Assembly: GCF_003012815.1 (NCBI RefSeq)
Contig: NZ_PXYJ01000003.1
Coordinates: 186,001-250,000 of the forward strand
DNA from: Allosphingosinicella vermicomposti
GTDB taxonomy: Bacteria > Pseudomonadota > Alphaproteobacteria > Sphingomonadales > Sphingomonadaceae
Reading direction: 5' to 3'
DNA length: 64,000 bases
Every line of letters starts with the position of its first letter. The first letter of the stretch is position 1. Shown here piece after piece: positions 42,032-51,847 of the stretch. Position numbers and translations under genes: made by a program. Below the pieces are notes generated by a model. It ran no database searches. It saw nothing but the letters and a program-made list of their open reading frames with translations, and was not told where the DNA came from.

Positions 42032-43045
42032 TTTTCTGTCCCTCCGACCCATTGGGGAGATTCAAACTTTGTCCCATATCGTCAATCCAGAACCAAATAT
42101 TGAGACCAGACGGACGCTGCGAACCCTTATGGAATACGGGCACGATCTTCACACGAACGCTTTTGCCGATCCGCTTCGCCCTGGCCCATTGCTCTTCAAG
42201 CCTACGATAATCGCCGCGATTGAATTTGGCGTCCTGCGCAAAATGATTGACCGCATCGGTCGGGCCATTGAAGCGACGCGCGATATAGTGGCCGCCATGA
42301 TCGCCCGGACGCCTGTCAATCCCCCCTGCGGAGCGCTGTGCCGTTCGCGAACGGCCTTGATCGGCCTTGATCGAAATATCTCCCGACACGCGTCTTGTTC
42401 GGCCATCGCCGTCAATCTCGTAAAGGTAGCCGTTACGCAAAACGCTCCGCCAACGCCTTGAATCCTGTTGTGGGAAAGGCTGCCCTGCTCTTTGCACTTC
42501 CGGCCCGGAGAAAGACCCCTCTGATATAGAGACAAGAGCGCGGCCACTCGACGAAGGTGCGTTGGTGCTGGCTGATTGTCCCAGCTTCCGCTCGCACCTC
42601 CGCCTCCGAAACTGCCTCCGCCTCGAACGATTTGACTATTTTGATCAGCGCGGCGCGGGGTAAGCGCATCCCTATAGACGCGATATCGCGCCTCGATTGC
42701 CTTCCGGCGGGCTGGGACATGGCCATATTTGGCGAGCTCGGCGGCTTTCCACGCGTCCGCTTCCTCCAAGCTCGCGATCGGACGCCTTTTTGGGTCGCCA
42801 ATATAGGCGACCGAAACGGACGAGCCTTGTTCGAACCCCCGTTTGCCGCTGCCCTGGGCAAAGTAATGCCCCATGCCGGTAAAGGTGAATCTGCCGGTTT
42901 CAGGGTCATGCCAAGCGTTGAATTTGAGTTCGACGCCGTCAGCGTCTTTCGGCCACCGCCCGGTTCTTAGCCAGACGGAGAAGCTCCGCCGCGTCTGCTG
43001 TTCTGAGATGCCCACAAAGCCCCCGCTTCCAAAGGGCGAGAACAT
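42018..43045 (-). pseudogene. Frameshifted DNA/RNA non-specific endonuclease toxin
   Basis: Two reading frames together make one toxin. The first (43045 to about 42580) starts MFSPFGSGGFVG and contains ELKFNAWHDPETGRFTF, then a Gly/Ser linker (GGGSFGGGGASGSW). The second (about 42590 to 42018) reads through a Ser-rich linker into a nuclease domain of the Endonuclease_NS_2 type: RNGYLYEIDGDGRTR, then DRRPGDHGGHYIARRFNGP with the catalytic His, and FAQDAKFNRGDYRRLEEQW. A single lost base in the linker between about 42560 and 42600 would explain the break. GC is lower than in flanking genes. It lies next to tRNA-Leu and directly before its immunity gene. Confidence 0.7.
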
Positions 43046-43132
43046 TTGAGCAACATTTTCCTACAAGTCAACAGATACAGAGCGCGGGCAATATATGCCT
43101 GCAGCCGATCCACGCTCTATCTGGAAGGGAAA

Positions 43133-43219
43133 TGGTGCGGTCGAGAAGACTCGAACTTCCACGGCCTTTCGGCCACAACGACCTCAACGTTGCGCGTCTA
43201 CCAGTTCCGCCACGACCGC
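43133..43219 (-). tRNA. tRNA-Leu(GAG)
   Basis: An 87-base gene including an encoded CCA (43135-43133). Acceptor arms GCGGTCG/CGACCGC pair fully, the discriminator is A, the D-loop contains AACTGGTAGA, the anticodon stem CAACG/CGTTG encloses TTGAGGT with anticodon GAG, the long variable arm GGCC-GAAA-GGCC is typical of leucine, and the T-loop is TTCGAGT. It reads CUC and CUU codons. Confidence 0.95.
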
Positions 43220-43315
43220 ACATTTCTAAAGGTTACCGCCGGTCACCCGGCGTCCGGTAGGCCCGCGCCTCTAGCAAAGGTCTTTCAGGGACGCAACGTG
43301 CTTATTTTCACTTCT

Positions 43316-43404
43316 CGTCATTGCGAGGAGCGTGAGCGACGCGGCGGTCCATTGGCACCGGGCGAGGCCGTGGGATGGATTGCTTCGCTGCGCTCGCAAT
43401 GACG
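43316..43404. repeat. Intergenic palindrome, CATTGCGAGGAGC family, copy 2
   Basis: Begins CGTCATTGCGAGGAGCG and ends CGCTCGCAATGACG with GGATTGCTTCGCTGC before it, as in copies 1 and 4. It lies between tRNA-Leu and the end of the phosphofructokinase gene. Confidence 0.85.
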
Positions 43405-43415
43405 ACGGTGAGCGA

Positions 43416-44519
43416 TCAATAAAGGAACATCGGCATGCCCTCGACGCGGAGCAGGCGGGCACGGTAGCGCTCGGCGTCGTAGAGGCTCGCGACGTCCACC
43501 GATTTTGTCGCGCTGAGCAATGTATCGATCGGCACATGGCTGTAATTGCCGCCGATCAGCGCCAGCATCCGGCCGCTTGTCCCCTTTTGAAGGAGCTGGA
43601 TGGCAAGGCCGCCGAACGCGAATCCCACCATCCGGTCCATCGCATCGGGTTCGCCCGCGCGCATCAGATAGGCGAGTTCCTGCACCACCGTGCCGATGCC
43701 GGTCTGCTGCTCGATCTGCCGGGCAAGGCGCTGGCCGACCGCGACCTTGCCGCGCTTCGTGTTCGATTTGGCAAGATCGCTATCGTCCCAATCCGCGTCG
43801 GTCGACAGACGCGCGCCTTCCGATATCACGCAAACGGCGTAATTGGACGGCCGCGACTTGCGATCCTCGACCAGCAGCGGAAGGAGTATGTCGAGATCGG
43901 CCGGGACTTCCGAAATGACGGTGCGGTCGACCTGGGCGAGGAAGCCCGACAGCAAGGCCGTTTCGCCGCTCCGCCGCCCGAAAAGCTCGATGACGGCGAT
44001 CCGCTCATGGCTTTCCGTGGTGGTGCGAAGCGCATTGATCGCCTCGACCGACCGGCTGACCGCGGTCGAAAAGCCGATGCAGTAATCGGTGCCGAAAACG
44101 TCATTGTCCATCGTCTTGGGGATGGAGATGACGGGAAAGCCCCGCCCGGACAGATGCGCCGAAAAACGCAGCGTCCCATCGCCGCCCAATGTGATGAGCG
44201 CGTCGATGCCGAGCGCATTCAGCACGCAAAGGACGTGATCAGTGCGGTCCCCTTCCTTCACCGTGCGCGGATCGGTGCGCGATGTGTGGAGGATGGTGCC
44301 GCCCAGCCGGTCGATGCCGCGCACTGCTTCCCGGTCGAGGCGATAGGTGAAGGCGTCGATACTTGCGGGATCGCCCGGATCGATGCTCAGGAACCCTTCC
44401 CAGCCGCGCCGGAAGCCGGTCACCTGCCAGCCAAGGTCGATCGCCGAAAGGACGATGGAGCGGATGCAGGGGTTGAGGCCCGGTACGTCGCCGCCGCCGG
44501 TGAGGATGCCGATCCGCAT
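43416..44519 (-). CDS. 6-phosphofructokinase
   Basis: A 367-residue phosphofructokinase converting fructose 6-phosphate to the 1,6-bisphosphate. The phosphate-donor loop is GGDG (112-115), with Gly where pyrophosphate enzymes have Asp, and the active site is PKTMDND (134-140), with Lys where the classical E. coli enzyme has Gly. That Gly/Lys pair is known from ATP-using enzymes of the mixed-substrate clade, so ATP use is predicted. FGRRSGETALL binds the sugar phosphate. No other glycolytic gene is adjacent. Confidence 0.9.
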   Translation of the reverse strand: MRIGILTGGGDVPGLNPCIRSIVLSAIDLGWQVTGFRRGWEGFLSIDPGDPASIDAFTYRLDREAVRGIDRLGGTILHTSRTDPRTVKEGDRTDHVLCVLNALGIDALITLGGDGTLRFSAHLSGRGFPVISIPKTMDNDVFGTDYCIGFSTAVSRSVEAINALRTTTESHERIAVIELFGRRSGETALLSGFLAQVDRTVISEVPADLDILLPLLVEDRKSRPSNYAVCVISEGARLSTDADWDDSDLAKSNTKRGKVAVGQRLARQIEQQTGIGTVVQELAYLMRAGEPDAMDRMVGFAFGGLAIQLLQKGTSGRMLALIGGNYSHVPIDTLLSATKSVDVASLYDAERYRARLLRVEGMPMFLY

Positions 44520-44541
44520 CAGATCGCCTGCCTAAAGACGA

Positions 44542-45285
44542 TCAGGACAAAGCCCCGAAACGCAAGTGAAGCTCGCGACCCGATGGGGGCACATCCACTT
44601 CGGCGCTGTTGAACGTCGCGCTCTGTTTCGGGCGGAGCTGCTGGACGGGCGCGGAGATCGCCCAATCATAGACGACCCGGCCCTGCGCATCGCGAAGCTC
44701 GGCCAGGATTTGCGGCACCTTCTGCACGTCGTCGGTCGGATTGACGATGCGGCCGGACACGGTGAGCAGTTCGTTGCCGCTTTCCATCATCCGCCGTTCG
44801 GGATCCTTCGACCATTCGATTTCGAGAGCGCTGCTGCTTGCGCTGGCAAGCGGGAGGGCCTTGCCCTCGCCATAATAAACCCAGGCCACAACGGCCGCGA
44901 GCAGGATCGTGGCAAGCGCGATTGCGCCCCAGATCCATTTGCGCGCGCTGCTCTTGGGCGCCCCGACCTCCATGTCGGTGAGCGACGCGCGGGAGAAACG
45001 CTCGGGCTCTTCGACCGCAGCCTGCGGCAAAGCCGGTGAAATCACCGCCGCCGCGATCGGATCGGGCTGCGGCGCGATTTCCGCAACCGGCTCGGCCTCT
45101 ACAGCCGCTGGCGGCGCGGCCTCGACCGGCGCAGCGGGCTCCGCCTCGGCTTCCGGCGCCGGGGGCGGCGGTTCCTGGAACCAGCCATGCTTGCACGAAG
45201 CGCAGCGCACCTGCCGGCCGGTCGGGCCGACGGCGCTGTCCGGGACAACATAGCGTGTCTTGCAGGCAGGGCAGGTCAGGATCAT
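44542..45285 (-). CDS. Zinc-ribbon DUF3426 membrane protein
   Basis: A 247-residue protein with an N-terminal MJ0042-type zinc ribbon (CPACKTRY, then CASCKHGW, residues 5-33), a long Pro/Ala/Glu linker, one membrane helix (about residues 116-138), and a C-terminal DUF3426 domain ([36 protein letters not shown]). The plan is a cytoplasmic zinc domain tethered to a periplasmic beta domain; the function is unknown. It is divergent from ftsE across a 172-base gap, its usual position in alphaproteobacteria. Confidence 0.85.
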   Translation of the reverse strand: MILTCPACKTRYVVPDSAVGPTGRQVRCASCKHGWFQEPPPPAPEAEAEPAAPVEAAPPAAVEAEPVAEIAPQPDPIAAAVISPALPQAAVEEPERFSRASLTDMEVGAPKSSARKWIWGAIALATILLAAVVAWVYYGEGKALPLASASSSALEIEWSKDPERRMMESGNELLTVSGRIVNPTDDVQKVPQILAELRDAQGRVVYDWAISAPVQQLRPKQSATFNSAEVDVPPSGRELHLRFGALS

Positions 45286-45457
45286 GTCGGCGCCATCCCC
45301 GAAAAGTGTCGATACTGTGCGAATCTAAACACGTTAACGGCGGCCCATGCAAGCGGCACGATGCGAAAGACGCGCTGGCGGGCGCTTTACCTACGCCCCT
45401 TGGCCGTGCGATGGCCTTCACGAAGGGCGCTGATGAGCGGGGACGGACAAGCGGGCG

Positions 45458-46168
45458 ATGGCCAACGGCATCGTGAAATTCGAACATGTGGGCCTGCGCT
45501 ACGGCATGGGCGCCGAAGTGCTGTCCGACTTGAGCTTCTCCCTGCGCGAAGGCGGCTTCTATTTCCTCACCGGCCCGTCTGGCGCGGGCAAGACGTCGCT
45601 CCTGAAGCTCCTCTATCTCGCGCAAGCGCCGAGCCGTGGTGCCATCCGCCTGTTCGGCGAAGAGCTGGGCGCGCTTCACCGCCGCGATCTTCCCGCGCTC
45701 CGCCGCAAGATCGGCGTCGTCTTTCAGGATTTCCGCCTCGCCGGGCATCTCTCGGCCTTCGATAATGTCGCGCTGCCGCTCCGCATTGCGGGCGTGGATG
45801 AGGCGGAAGTCAAAAGCAGCGTCGGCGAAATGCTCGATTGGGCGGGGCTTGCCGACCGTGCCTCGGCCCGACCCGCGACCCTTTCGGGCGGCGAGCAGCA
45901 GCGCGTCGCCATCGCCCGCGCCGTGATCGGCCGTCCGAGCCTGCTCATCGCCGACGAGCCCACCGGCAATGTCGATCCCGACATGGCGGCGCGCCTGCTC
46001 GGCCTGTTCGACGCACTGAACAAGATCGGCACGACAGTGGTCATCGCTACCCACGATCTCCACCTCCTTTCCCGCTTGCCGGGCGCCGAGATCATGCGCC
46101 TCGGCAAAGGGCGGCTCGCCGACCCGACGGGCGCGCTGCGCTATCCGCCGAAGCGGGCTTTGTCATGA
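45458..46168 (+). CDS. ftsE: Cell division ATPase FtsE
   Basis: FtsE is the ATPase of the FtsEX complex that activates septal peptidoglycan hydrolases. The 236-residue protein has Walker A GPSGAGKT (39-46), Q-loop VFQDFRLAGHLSAFDNVALPL (family-specific), signature LSGGEQQRVA (about 138-147) and Walker B LLIADEPTGNVD. Its TGA overlaps the ftsX ATG. It heads an ftsE-ftsX-ydcF-plsC operon joined by short overlaps. Confidence 0.94.
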   Translation: MANGIVKFEHVGLRYGMGAEVLSDLSFSLREGGFYFLTGPSGAGKTSLLKLLYLAQAPSRGAIRLFGEELGALHRRDLPALRRKIGVVFQDFRLAGHLSAFDNVALPLRIAGVDEAEVKSSVGEMLDWAGLADRASARPATLSGGEQQRVAIARAVIGRPSLLIADEPTGNVDPDMAARLLGLFDALNKIGTTVVIATHDLHLLSRLPGAEIMRLGKGRLADPTGALRYPPKRALS

Positions 46169-47034
46169 ACCGCGCCGGGCGCATTGGTGGGGAAGGACGT
46201 CTGCTCGCGGGCGGGGGGCTGCTTGGGCCCATGCCGTGGATCATCGCGGTGATGATGCTGCTCACCATCCTTGCCGCCGCCGCCAGCATCGGCCTTGCCC
46301 GCATGGCCGACCGGCTCGGCTCGGGCCGTTCGCTCAGCGTGGAAATCGCCAATGCCGATCCGGCCGCGCGGGCGCGGGATGCGGAGGCTGTCCTCGCGAT
46401 CCTGTCGCGAACGCCCGGGATCAGCGATGCCCGCCGCGTACCGGATACCGAAATCGCCGCCGCGCTCGAACCCTGGCTTGGCGACGTGAAGGATGCCGAT
46501 ATCCCCCTGCCCGCGATTGTGGAGGCGGAGAGCGGTGGCGATCTCACAAGGCTGCGGCGCGAAATCGCCGCGCGCGTTCCCGACGCGAAATTGACAACCA
46601 GCGCCGACTGGCTTGCCCCGCTTGCCAATCTCGTATCCGCCCTCCGGCTTGCCGCGGCGGGCCTTCTTCTCCTGATGCTGTGTGCCGCCACGGCCGTCGT
46701 GACGCTCGCCGCGCGGGCCGCGCTCGATCTCCACCGGCCGACGATCGATCTTCTCCACCTGATTGGCGCCACGGACGGTCAGATCGCGCGGCTGGTTGAG
46801 CGCCGCATCGCCCGCGATACATTGTGGGGCGGGCTCGCCGGCGGCCTCGGCGGCGCCTTGCTTCTCCTCTTCGTCGGGCAGCCTCTCGCGGCACTGGGCT
46901 CGGAACTGGCCGGGGCGGCCGCAAGGCCCGATCCACTGTGGCCCGCACTCCTCTTTATCCCGCCGCTTTTCGCCCTCTTCGCGATGCTGGTTGCCCGCCT
47001 CACCATTTTCCGGGCATTGAAGGCGACCCTATGA
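46165..47034 (+). CDS. ftsX: Cell division membrane protein FtsX
   Basis: A 289-residue permease-like partner of FtsE with four helices: about residues 24-44, then after the periplasmic loop three near 155-180, 215-240 and 255-280. The loop (GISDARRVPDTEIAAALEPWLGD) is the part that contacts hydrolase activators, and DLLHLIGATDGQIARLVERR is the conserved cytoplasmic FtsX segment. The start follows from the ATGA overlap with ftsE. The order and spacing leave little doubt. Confidence 0.9.
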   Translation: MNRAGRIGGEGRLLAGGGLLGPMPWIIAVMMLLTILAAAASIGLARMADRLGSGRSLSVEIANADPAARARDAEAVLAILSRTPGISDARRVPDTEIAAALEPWLGDVKDADIPLPAIVEAESGGDLTRLRREIAARVPDAKLTTSADWLAPLANLVSALRLAAAGLLLLMLCAATAVVTLAARAALDLHRPTIDLLHLIGATDGQIARLVERRIARDTLWGGLAGGLGGALLLLFVGQPLAALGSELAGAAARPDPLWPALLFIPPLFALFAMLVARLTIFRALKATL

Positions 47035-47561
47035 TTAGCCGCCTCCTCTCCTTCCTTTTGCTCCTTTATGTGCTCGGCTACGCGCTCTTCGTTGTCCTTT
47101 TGCCGAAGCCGGCGGGCCTGGATCGCACCGACGGCATCGTCGTGCTGACCGGCGGGCCGGGGCGCGTCGCGCGCGGCATCGACCTCATCGATGGGAAGCG
47201 CGCCGATCGAATGCTGATTTCCGGCGTGGAGCGCAGCGTCCGGCCGGTCGAGCTCGCCGCCGAATATGACGCCGATATCGCTTTGTTCGATTGCTGCATC
47301 GATCTTGGCCGGGAATCGATCGATACGCGCTCCAATGCCACCGAAACCGCGCGCTGGCTAAAGCGGCATGACGTGAAGACCGTGCGCCTCATCACCAACG
47401 ACTGGCACATGCCGCGCGCGCGCCTCGAATTGTCGCTGGAAGTGCCGGATGAGGTGGAGATTATCAGCGACGCGGTGCCCGGAAAGGCGAGCTTCCGGCA
47501 ATTGTTTAAGGAATATAACAAATATCTGCTGCGCTACGCCGCCGTGATGGTCGGTATCTGA
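47031..47561 (+). CDS. YdcF/DUF218 family membrane protein
   Basis: A 176-residue protein with an N-terminal helix (LLSFLLLLYVLGYALFVVLL) and a DUF218 domain: DGIVVLTGGPGRVARGIDLI, RMLISGVER, SIDTRSNATETARWLKR and RLITNDWHMPRARLE. The SanA/YdcF group is linked to envelope or polysaccharide processes without a defined reaction. ATG 47031 overlaps the ftsX stop by four bases; its TGA shares one base with plsC. Confidence 0.87.
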   Translation: MISRLLSFLLLLYVLGYALFVVLLPKPAGLDRTDGIVVLTGGPGRVARGIDLIDGKRADRMLISGVERSVRPVELAAEYDADIALFDCCIDLGRESIDTRSNATETARWLKRHDVKTVRLITNDWHMPRARLELSLEVPDEVEIISDAVPGKASFRQLFKEYNKYLLRYAAVMVGI

Positions 47562-48247
47562 TGGACGCGATCCGGTCCGCGCTCTTCGCGCTGTTCTTCT
47601 ATCCCGGCACTGCATTCTACGTGGCCCTAACCTTTCTGTCCGGTTTTGCGGGGCGTGAGCCCCTGATCCGCGCCGTCCTCGGATGGGCGCGCTACCATCG
47701 CTGGTGCGCGGCAACATTCCTTGGTGTTCGTTCGCGCCGGGAAGGGTTCACGCCCGAAGGGCCGATGCTCATCGCGGCGAAGCATCAGTCGATGTTCGAG
47801 ACAGTCGAATTCCTGCTGTTGCTCGATCGCCCCGCGGTCGTGCTCAAAAAGGAACTGTCCGACATACCCGGCTGGGGTTGGGCGGCCCGCGCCTTCGGCA
47901 CGATCCCCGTCGACCGCGACGGCGGCGCCACGGCGCTGCGCCGGATGCTGAAAGCAGCGCAAGCGGCGATCGCGGAAGGCCGCCCGATCCTCATCTTCCC
48001 CGAAGGCACACGCGTCGCGCCCGGCGAGCAGCCGCCGCTCGCCGCAGGCTTTTCGGGCCTTTACAAGGCACTCGGTCTGCCGGTCGTGCCCGTGGCGCTA
48101 GACGCGGGCCGCATCTGGCCCAAGGGTCGGTTCGTGAAGCATCCGGGCGACGTGCGCTTCGTCTTCCACGATCCCATCCCGCCCGGCCTCCCTCGCAAGG
48201 AGGTGGAGGCGCGGGTCCACGCCGCGATCAACAGTTTGGAAGCATAA
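47561..48247 (+). CDS. plsC: 1-acyl-sn-glycerol-3-phosphate acyltransferase
   Basis: PlsC adds the second acyl chain to lysophosphatidic acid, making phosphatidic acid at the inner membrane. The 228-residue protein has an N-terminal hydrophobic stretch, the acyltransferase site KHQSMFETVEF (H-x4-E, where most members have H-x4-D), LKKELSDIPGWGWAARAFGTIPVDRD, and FPEGTRVAPGE for phosphate binding. It closes the ftsEX operon. Confidence 0.9.
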   Translation: MDAIRSALFALFFYPGTAFYVALTFLSGFAGREPLIRAVLGWARYHRWCAATFLGVRSRREGFTPEGPMLIAAKHQSMFETVEFLLLLDRPAVVLKKELSDIPGWGWAARAFGTIPVDRDGGATALRRMLKAAQAAIAEGRPILIFPEGTRVAPGEQPPLAAGFSGLYKALGLPVVPVALDAGRIWPKGRFVKHPGDVRFVFHDPIPPGLPRKEVEARVHAAINSLEA

Positions 48248-48252
48248 TTCTC

Positions 48253-48270
48253 TCTCCCCTTCAGGGGAGA
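48253..48270. terminator. Hairpin between convergent plsC and pheT
   Basis: TCTCCCCT and AGGGGAGA pair perfectly around TC in the 26-base gap between the two convergent stops. It is small but well placed for both directions; there is no long T-run. Confidence 0.5.
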
Positions 48271-48273
48271 AAG

Positions 48274-50709
48274 CTAGGCCCTCAGCGTCGCCCCAACCTT
48301 TGCCGCAGCGGCAACTACCTTGTCGGAAATCGCCTTCAGCTCTTCGTCGGTGAAGCTCTTCTCGCCCGGCTGCAGCGTCACTTCGATCGCGAGGGATTTC
48401 TGCCCCTCCGGCACGCCCTGGCCGCTAAATAGGTCGAACAGCGACACGGCCATGATCGCCCCCTTGTCCGCCCCCTTCACGGCGCGGAGCAGGATGTCGG
48501 CCTTCATGTCCCCCGGCACCAGGAAGGCGAAATCGCGCGTCACGGCTTGGAGGGCGGGCGGCGCATAAGCGCTCTTCATCCGTCCGCTCGCCCGCTTGGC
48601 GGGCAGAGCGTCGAGGAAGATTTCGCCCGCCACCACCGGCCCCGAAAGATCGAAGGCCTTCAGCGTGGAGGGATGCAGCTCGCCAAATTCGGCCAGCGCA
48701 TTCTTGGGCCCAAGGCAGAAGCGCGCGGCTCGGCCCGGATGATAGATGCCCGACGCGCCGTCCAGCACCTGCAAATTCTCGACCGGCGCACCGGCAGCGG
48801 CAAGGATCGCGGCGACTTCGGCCTTGGCGTCATAGGCATCGAAGCCCTGCGCCTTTCCGGTCCGCCAATCGCGCGCCAACCGATCGCCCGCCAGCACCAC
48901 GGCCAAGGTCGGATGCTCGCCTTCCGCCAGATAACGCCGCCCGACCTCGAACAATCGCACGCTGCCCGCGCCCCGCGCCATGTTGCGGCGCGCGGCGGCA
49001 AGGAGGCCGGGGAGGAGCGAGGGCCGCATCGCCTTCATTTCCTCGCTGATCGGATTGTCGAGGATCCAGGCGCTTCCGCCGAACGGCGCGGCCTCGGCTT
49101 CCGAAACGAAGCTCCACGTCACCGCTTCATTGAGCCCGCGCGCGGCGGCGGTGCGGCGCACCTTTCGTTCCAGCAATTGCGCCGGCGTTGCGGTGGGCTT
49201 GGCGACGCCCGGATCGCAAGGGAGCGGCGTCACCGGCACCTTGTCGATGCCTTCGATGCGGATCACTTCTTCGACGAGATCGGCCTGTCCTTCGACGTCG
49301 CGGCGCCAGCTCGGCACCGTTACCCGCCAGTCGCCCGACACGGTGAAGCCCAGCGATTCAAGGATCGCCTTCTGCCGATCCGGCGCGATGGCGAGCCCGC
49401 CAAGCGCTTCGGCGCGGGCGGTGTCGTAGGCGATGGTGGGCGGCGCTGTCGGCGGACTGCCCGCCCGCGTCACTTCACTCGCCTTACCGCCGCACAAAGC
49501 CTGGACGAGCAACGTCGCGACCGTCAGGCCGTCCTCGAGGAACGCCGGATCGACCCCGCGCTCGAAACGCTGGCGCGCGTCGCTGGTCAGCGTCAGTTTC
49601 TGGCCCGTCCGCGCGATATGGTCGGGATCGAAATAGGCGCATTCGATCAGCACGTCGGTGGTGCCTTCCGACACGCCCGAATGCTCGCCGCCCATGATGC
49701 CGCCGATGTCGTGCACCTGGGCGTCGTCGGCGATGACGGTCATCGTCTCGTCGAGCGTATAGGTCTTGCCGTTCAGGGCCAGCACCTGCTCGCCCGCCTT
49801 GGCCTTCCGCGCGGCAAGCCCGCCTTGAAGCGTCGCCATGTCATAGACGTGGAGCGGGCGGCCCAGGTCGAACATCACGAAATTAGTGATGTCGACCAGC
49901 GCCGAAATCGGCTTTTGCCCAATGGCCTTTAACCGCCGCGTCATCCATTCCGGCGCCTCGCCATTGGTCACGCCCGAAACCGTGCGGCCGAAGAAAGCGG
50001 GGCAGCCCGCCTCATCCTGCGTCGCCACATTCGGCCCCGCGCCTTCGCCCGCGACCGGCTGCAGCTCGATCCGCTGGCCAAGATCGCTTACCGACAAATC
50101 ACCGGCCTTGGCGCCCGCAGGCGCATAGACATCGGCGAGCGGCTTCAGGCGTCCGATGCCCGTCGCGGCGAGATCGCGCGCAATGCCGCGCACGCCCATG
50201 CAATCCTGCTTGTTGGGCGTGATCGACACGTCGATGACCGGATCGTCGAGCCCGGCCCAGCGGGCATAATTCTCGCCCGTGGGTGCGTCCTGCGGAAGCT
50301 CGATAATGCCCTCATGCGCATCGCCCAGCTCCAGCTCGCGCACCGAACACATCATGCCCTTGGATTCCACGCCCCGGATCGCGGCGACCTTCAGCGTGAT
50401 GTCGCTGCCCGGCACATAGGCGCCCGGCGGCCCGAACACGCCTTTCAGGCCCGCCCGCGCATTGGGCGCGCCGCAGACGACCTGAACCGGCGCGCCTTCG
50501 CCCGTATCGACGGACAGCACCTGCAATTTATCGGCCTGCGGATGGCGCTCGGCGGTCAGCACATGGCCGACGACAAACGGCGCCAGTTTCTCCGCCGGAT
50601 TTTCAACTCCTTCGACCTCGAGGCCGATTTGGGTGAGAGTTTCCAAAATGGTGTCGAGGCTCGCATCCGTCTCCAGATGCTCTTTCAGCCAGCTAAGCGT
50701 AAACTTCAT
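48274..50709 (-). CDS. pheT: Phenylalanine-tRNA ligase beta subunit
   Basis: The 811-residue beta chain of the (alpha-beta)2 synthetase. Domains in order: N-terminal core and EMAP-type tRNA-binding domain (about 39-150, [21 protein letters not shown]), B3/B4 editing domain (about 210-390), B5 domain, the inactive class II-like core, and the C-terminal FDX-ACB anticodon-binding domain (about 718-811, [19 protein letters not shown]). The length is normal. It overlaps the pheS stop by four bases. Confidence 0.97.
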   Translation of the reverse strand: MKFTLSWLKEHLETDASLDTILETLTQIGLEVEGVENPAEKLAPFVVGHVLTAERHPQADKLQVLSVDTGEGAPVQVVCGAPNARAGLKGVFGPPGAYVPGSDITLKVAAIRGVESKGMMCSVRELELGDAHEGIIELPQDAPTGENYARWAGLDDPVIDVSITPNKQDCMGVRGIARDLAATGIGRLKPLADVYAPAGAKAGDLSVSDLGQRIELQPVAGEGAGPNVATQDEAGCPAFFGRTVSGVTNGEAPEWMTRRLKAIGQKPISALVDITNFVMFDLGRPLHVYDMATLQGGLAARKAKAGEQVLALNGKTYTLDETMTVIADDAQVHDIGGIMGGEHSGVSEGTTDVLIECAYFDPDHIARTGQKLTLTSDARQRFERGVDPAFLEDGLTVATLLVQALCGGKASEVTRAGSPPTAPPTIAYDTARAEALGGLAIAPDRQKAILESLGFTVSGDWRVTVPSWRRDVEGQADLVEEVIRIEGIDKVPVTPLPCDPGVAKPTATPAQLLERKVRRTAAARGLNEAVTWSFVSEAEAAPFGGSAWILDNPISEEMKAMRPSLLPGLLAAARRNMARGAGSVRLFEVGRRYLAEGEHPTLAVVLAGDRLARDWRTGKAQGFDAYDAKAEVAAILAAAGAPVENLQVLDGASGIYHPGRAARFCLGPKNALAEFGELHPSTLKAFDLSGPVVAGEIFLDALPAKRASGRMKSAYAPPALQAVTRDFAFLVPGDMKADILLRAVKGADKGAIMAVSLFDLFSGQGVPEGQKSLAIEVTLQPGEKSFTDEELKAISDKVVAAAAKVGATLRA

Positions 50710-51791
50710 GCGCCCACTCCTCCGCTCAAAGTGGGGGCATCAAGGCTCGCAAAGCCATAATGGCGCAGCCAGCGCAGGTCGCCGTCGAAGAAGGCGCGCA
50801 GATCGTCCATGCCATATTTCAGCATGGCGAGGCGATCGATGCCGCAACCGAAGGCAAAGCCCTGCCACTCATTGGGGTCGAGCCCGCAGGCTTCGATGAC
50901 CTTGGGGTGGACCATCCCGCTGCCCAGCACCTCCATCCAGCCTTCAGACCCGCCGATTACGCGACGGCCCTTCTCGATCGAATAGCCCACGTCCACCTCC
51001 GCCGACGGCTCGGTGAAGGGAAAATAGGACGGGCGCAGGCGCAGGACGATGTCGTCGCGCTCGAAGAATGCCTTCAAGAAGGTTTCCAGCGTCCATTTGA
51101 GGTGCCCCATATGGATGCCGCGATCGATGACCAGGCCTTCGACCTGATGGAACATCGGCGTGTGCGTCGCGTCGCTGTCGGACCGGTAGGTGCGGCCCGG
51201 CGCGATGATGCGGATCGGCGGCTCCTGTGACGTCATCGTCCGGATTTGAACGGGCGAGGTGTGCGTGCGCAGCAGCATGCGCTTGCCTTCCCGGTCCTTG
51301 TCCGCACCGAAATAGAAAGTGTCGTGCATCGCGCGCGCCGGATGGCTTTCCGGAATGTTGAGCGCGGTGAAATTGTGCCAGTCGTCCTCGATCTCCGGAC
51401 CCGTCGCGACGGAAAAGCCCAGGTCCGCAAAGATTTCGGCGAGTTCGTCCATCACCTGGGACACCGGGTGGACGCTTCCCTGCGGCGCGGGCTGCGCGGG
51501 CAGGGTCATGTCCAGCGTTTCGGTGGCGAGGCGACGGTCGAGTTCCGCCCGCTCGAGCGCTTCCTTACGCGCGGCGATCGCCCCGGTCACTGTTTCGCGA
51601 AGGCCGTGAATGCGCGGTCCGGTCTCCTGCCGCTCTTCGGGGCTCATCGCACCCAAAGTCTTCAAAAGACCGGTGATGTCGCCCTGCTTGCCTAAGGCGG
51701 CGACGCGCACGGCGTCCAGCGCGGCAAGATCGGCGCTCGCGTCAATCCGGGCCAGCCATCCGGCGGCCATCGTGTCGAGATTGGTGGTCAT
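50706..51791 (-). CDS. pheS: Phenylalanine-tRNA ligase alpha subunit
   Basis: The 361-residue catalytic chain that charges tRNA-Phe. An N-terminal coiled coil (1-90) is followed by the class II core: motif 1 near [31 protein letters not shown], motif 2 [12 protein letters not shown], the phenylalanine pocket [18 protein letters not shown], and motif 3 [17 protein letters not shown] precedes the ATG. No leader peptide rich in Phe is apparent upstream. It forms an operon with pheT. Confidence 0.97.
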   Translation of the reverse strand: MTTNLDTMAAGWLARIDASADLAALDAVRVAALGKQGDITGLLKTLGAMSPEERQETGPRIHGLRETVTGAIAARKEALERAELDRRLATETLDMTLPAQPAPQGSVHPVSQVMDELAEIFADLGFSVATGPEIEDDWHNFTALNIPESHPARAMHDTFYFGADKDREGKRMLLRTHTSPVQIRTMTSQEPPIRIIAPGRTYRSDSDATHTPMFHQVEGLVIDRGIHMGHLKWTLETFLKAFFERDDIVLRLRPSYFPFTEPSAEVDVGYSIEKGRRVIGGSEGWMEVLGSGMVHPKVIEACGLDPNEWQGFAFGCGIDRLAMLKYGMDDLRAFFDGDLRWLRHYGFASLDAPTLSGGVGA

Positions 51792-51847
51792 GTCTGCCCC
51801 CTATAAGGTTTCTTTGCTATATTGAAGAGGAGGGGCGGCATGCATGG

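Noticed and set aside
45286-45457. Small open frames in the gap between the zinc-ribbon gene and ftsE
   Set aside because: They lack ribosome sites and family character; the gap more likely holds divergent promoters.
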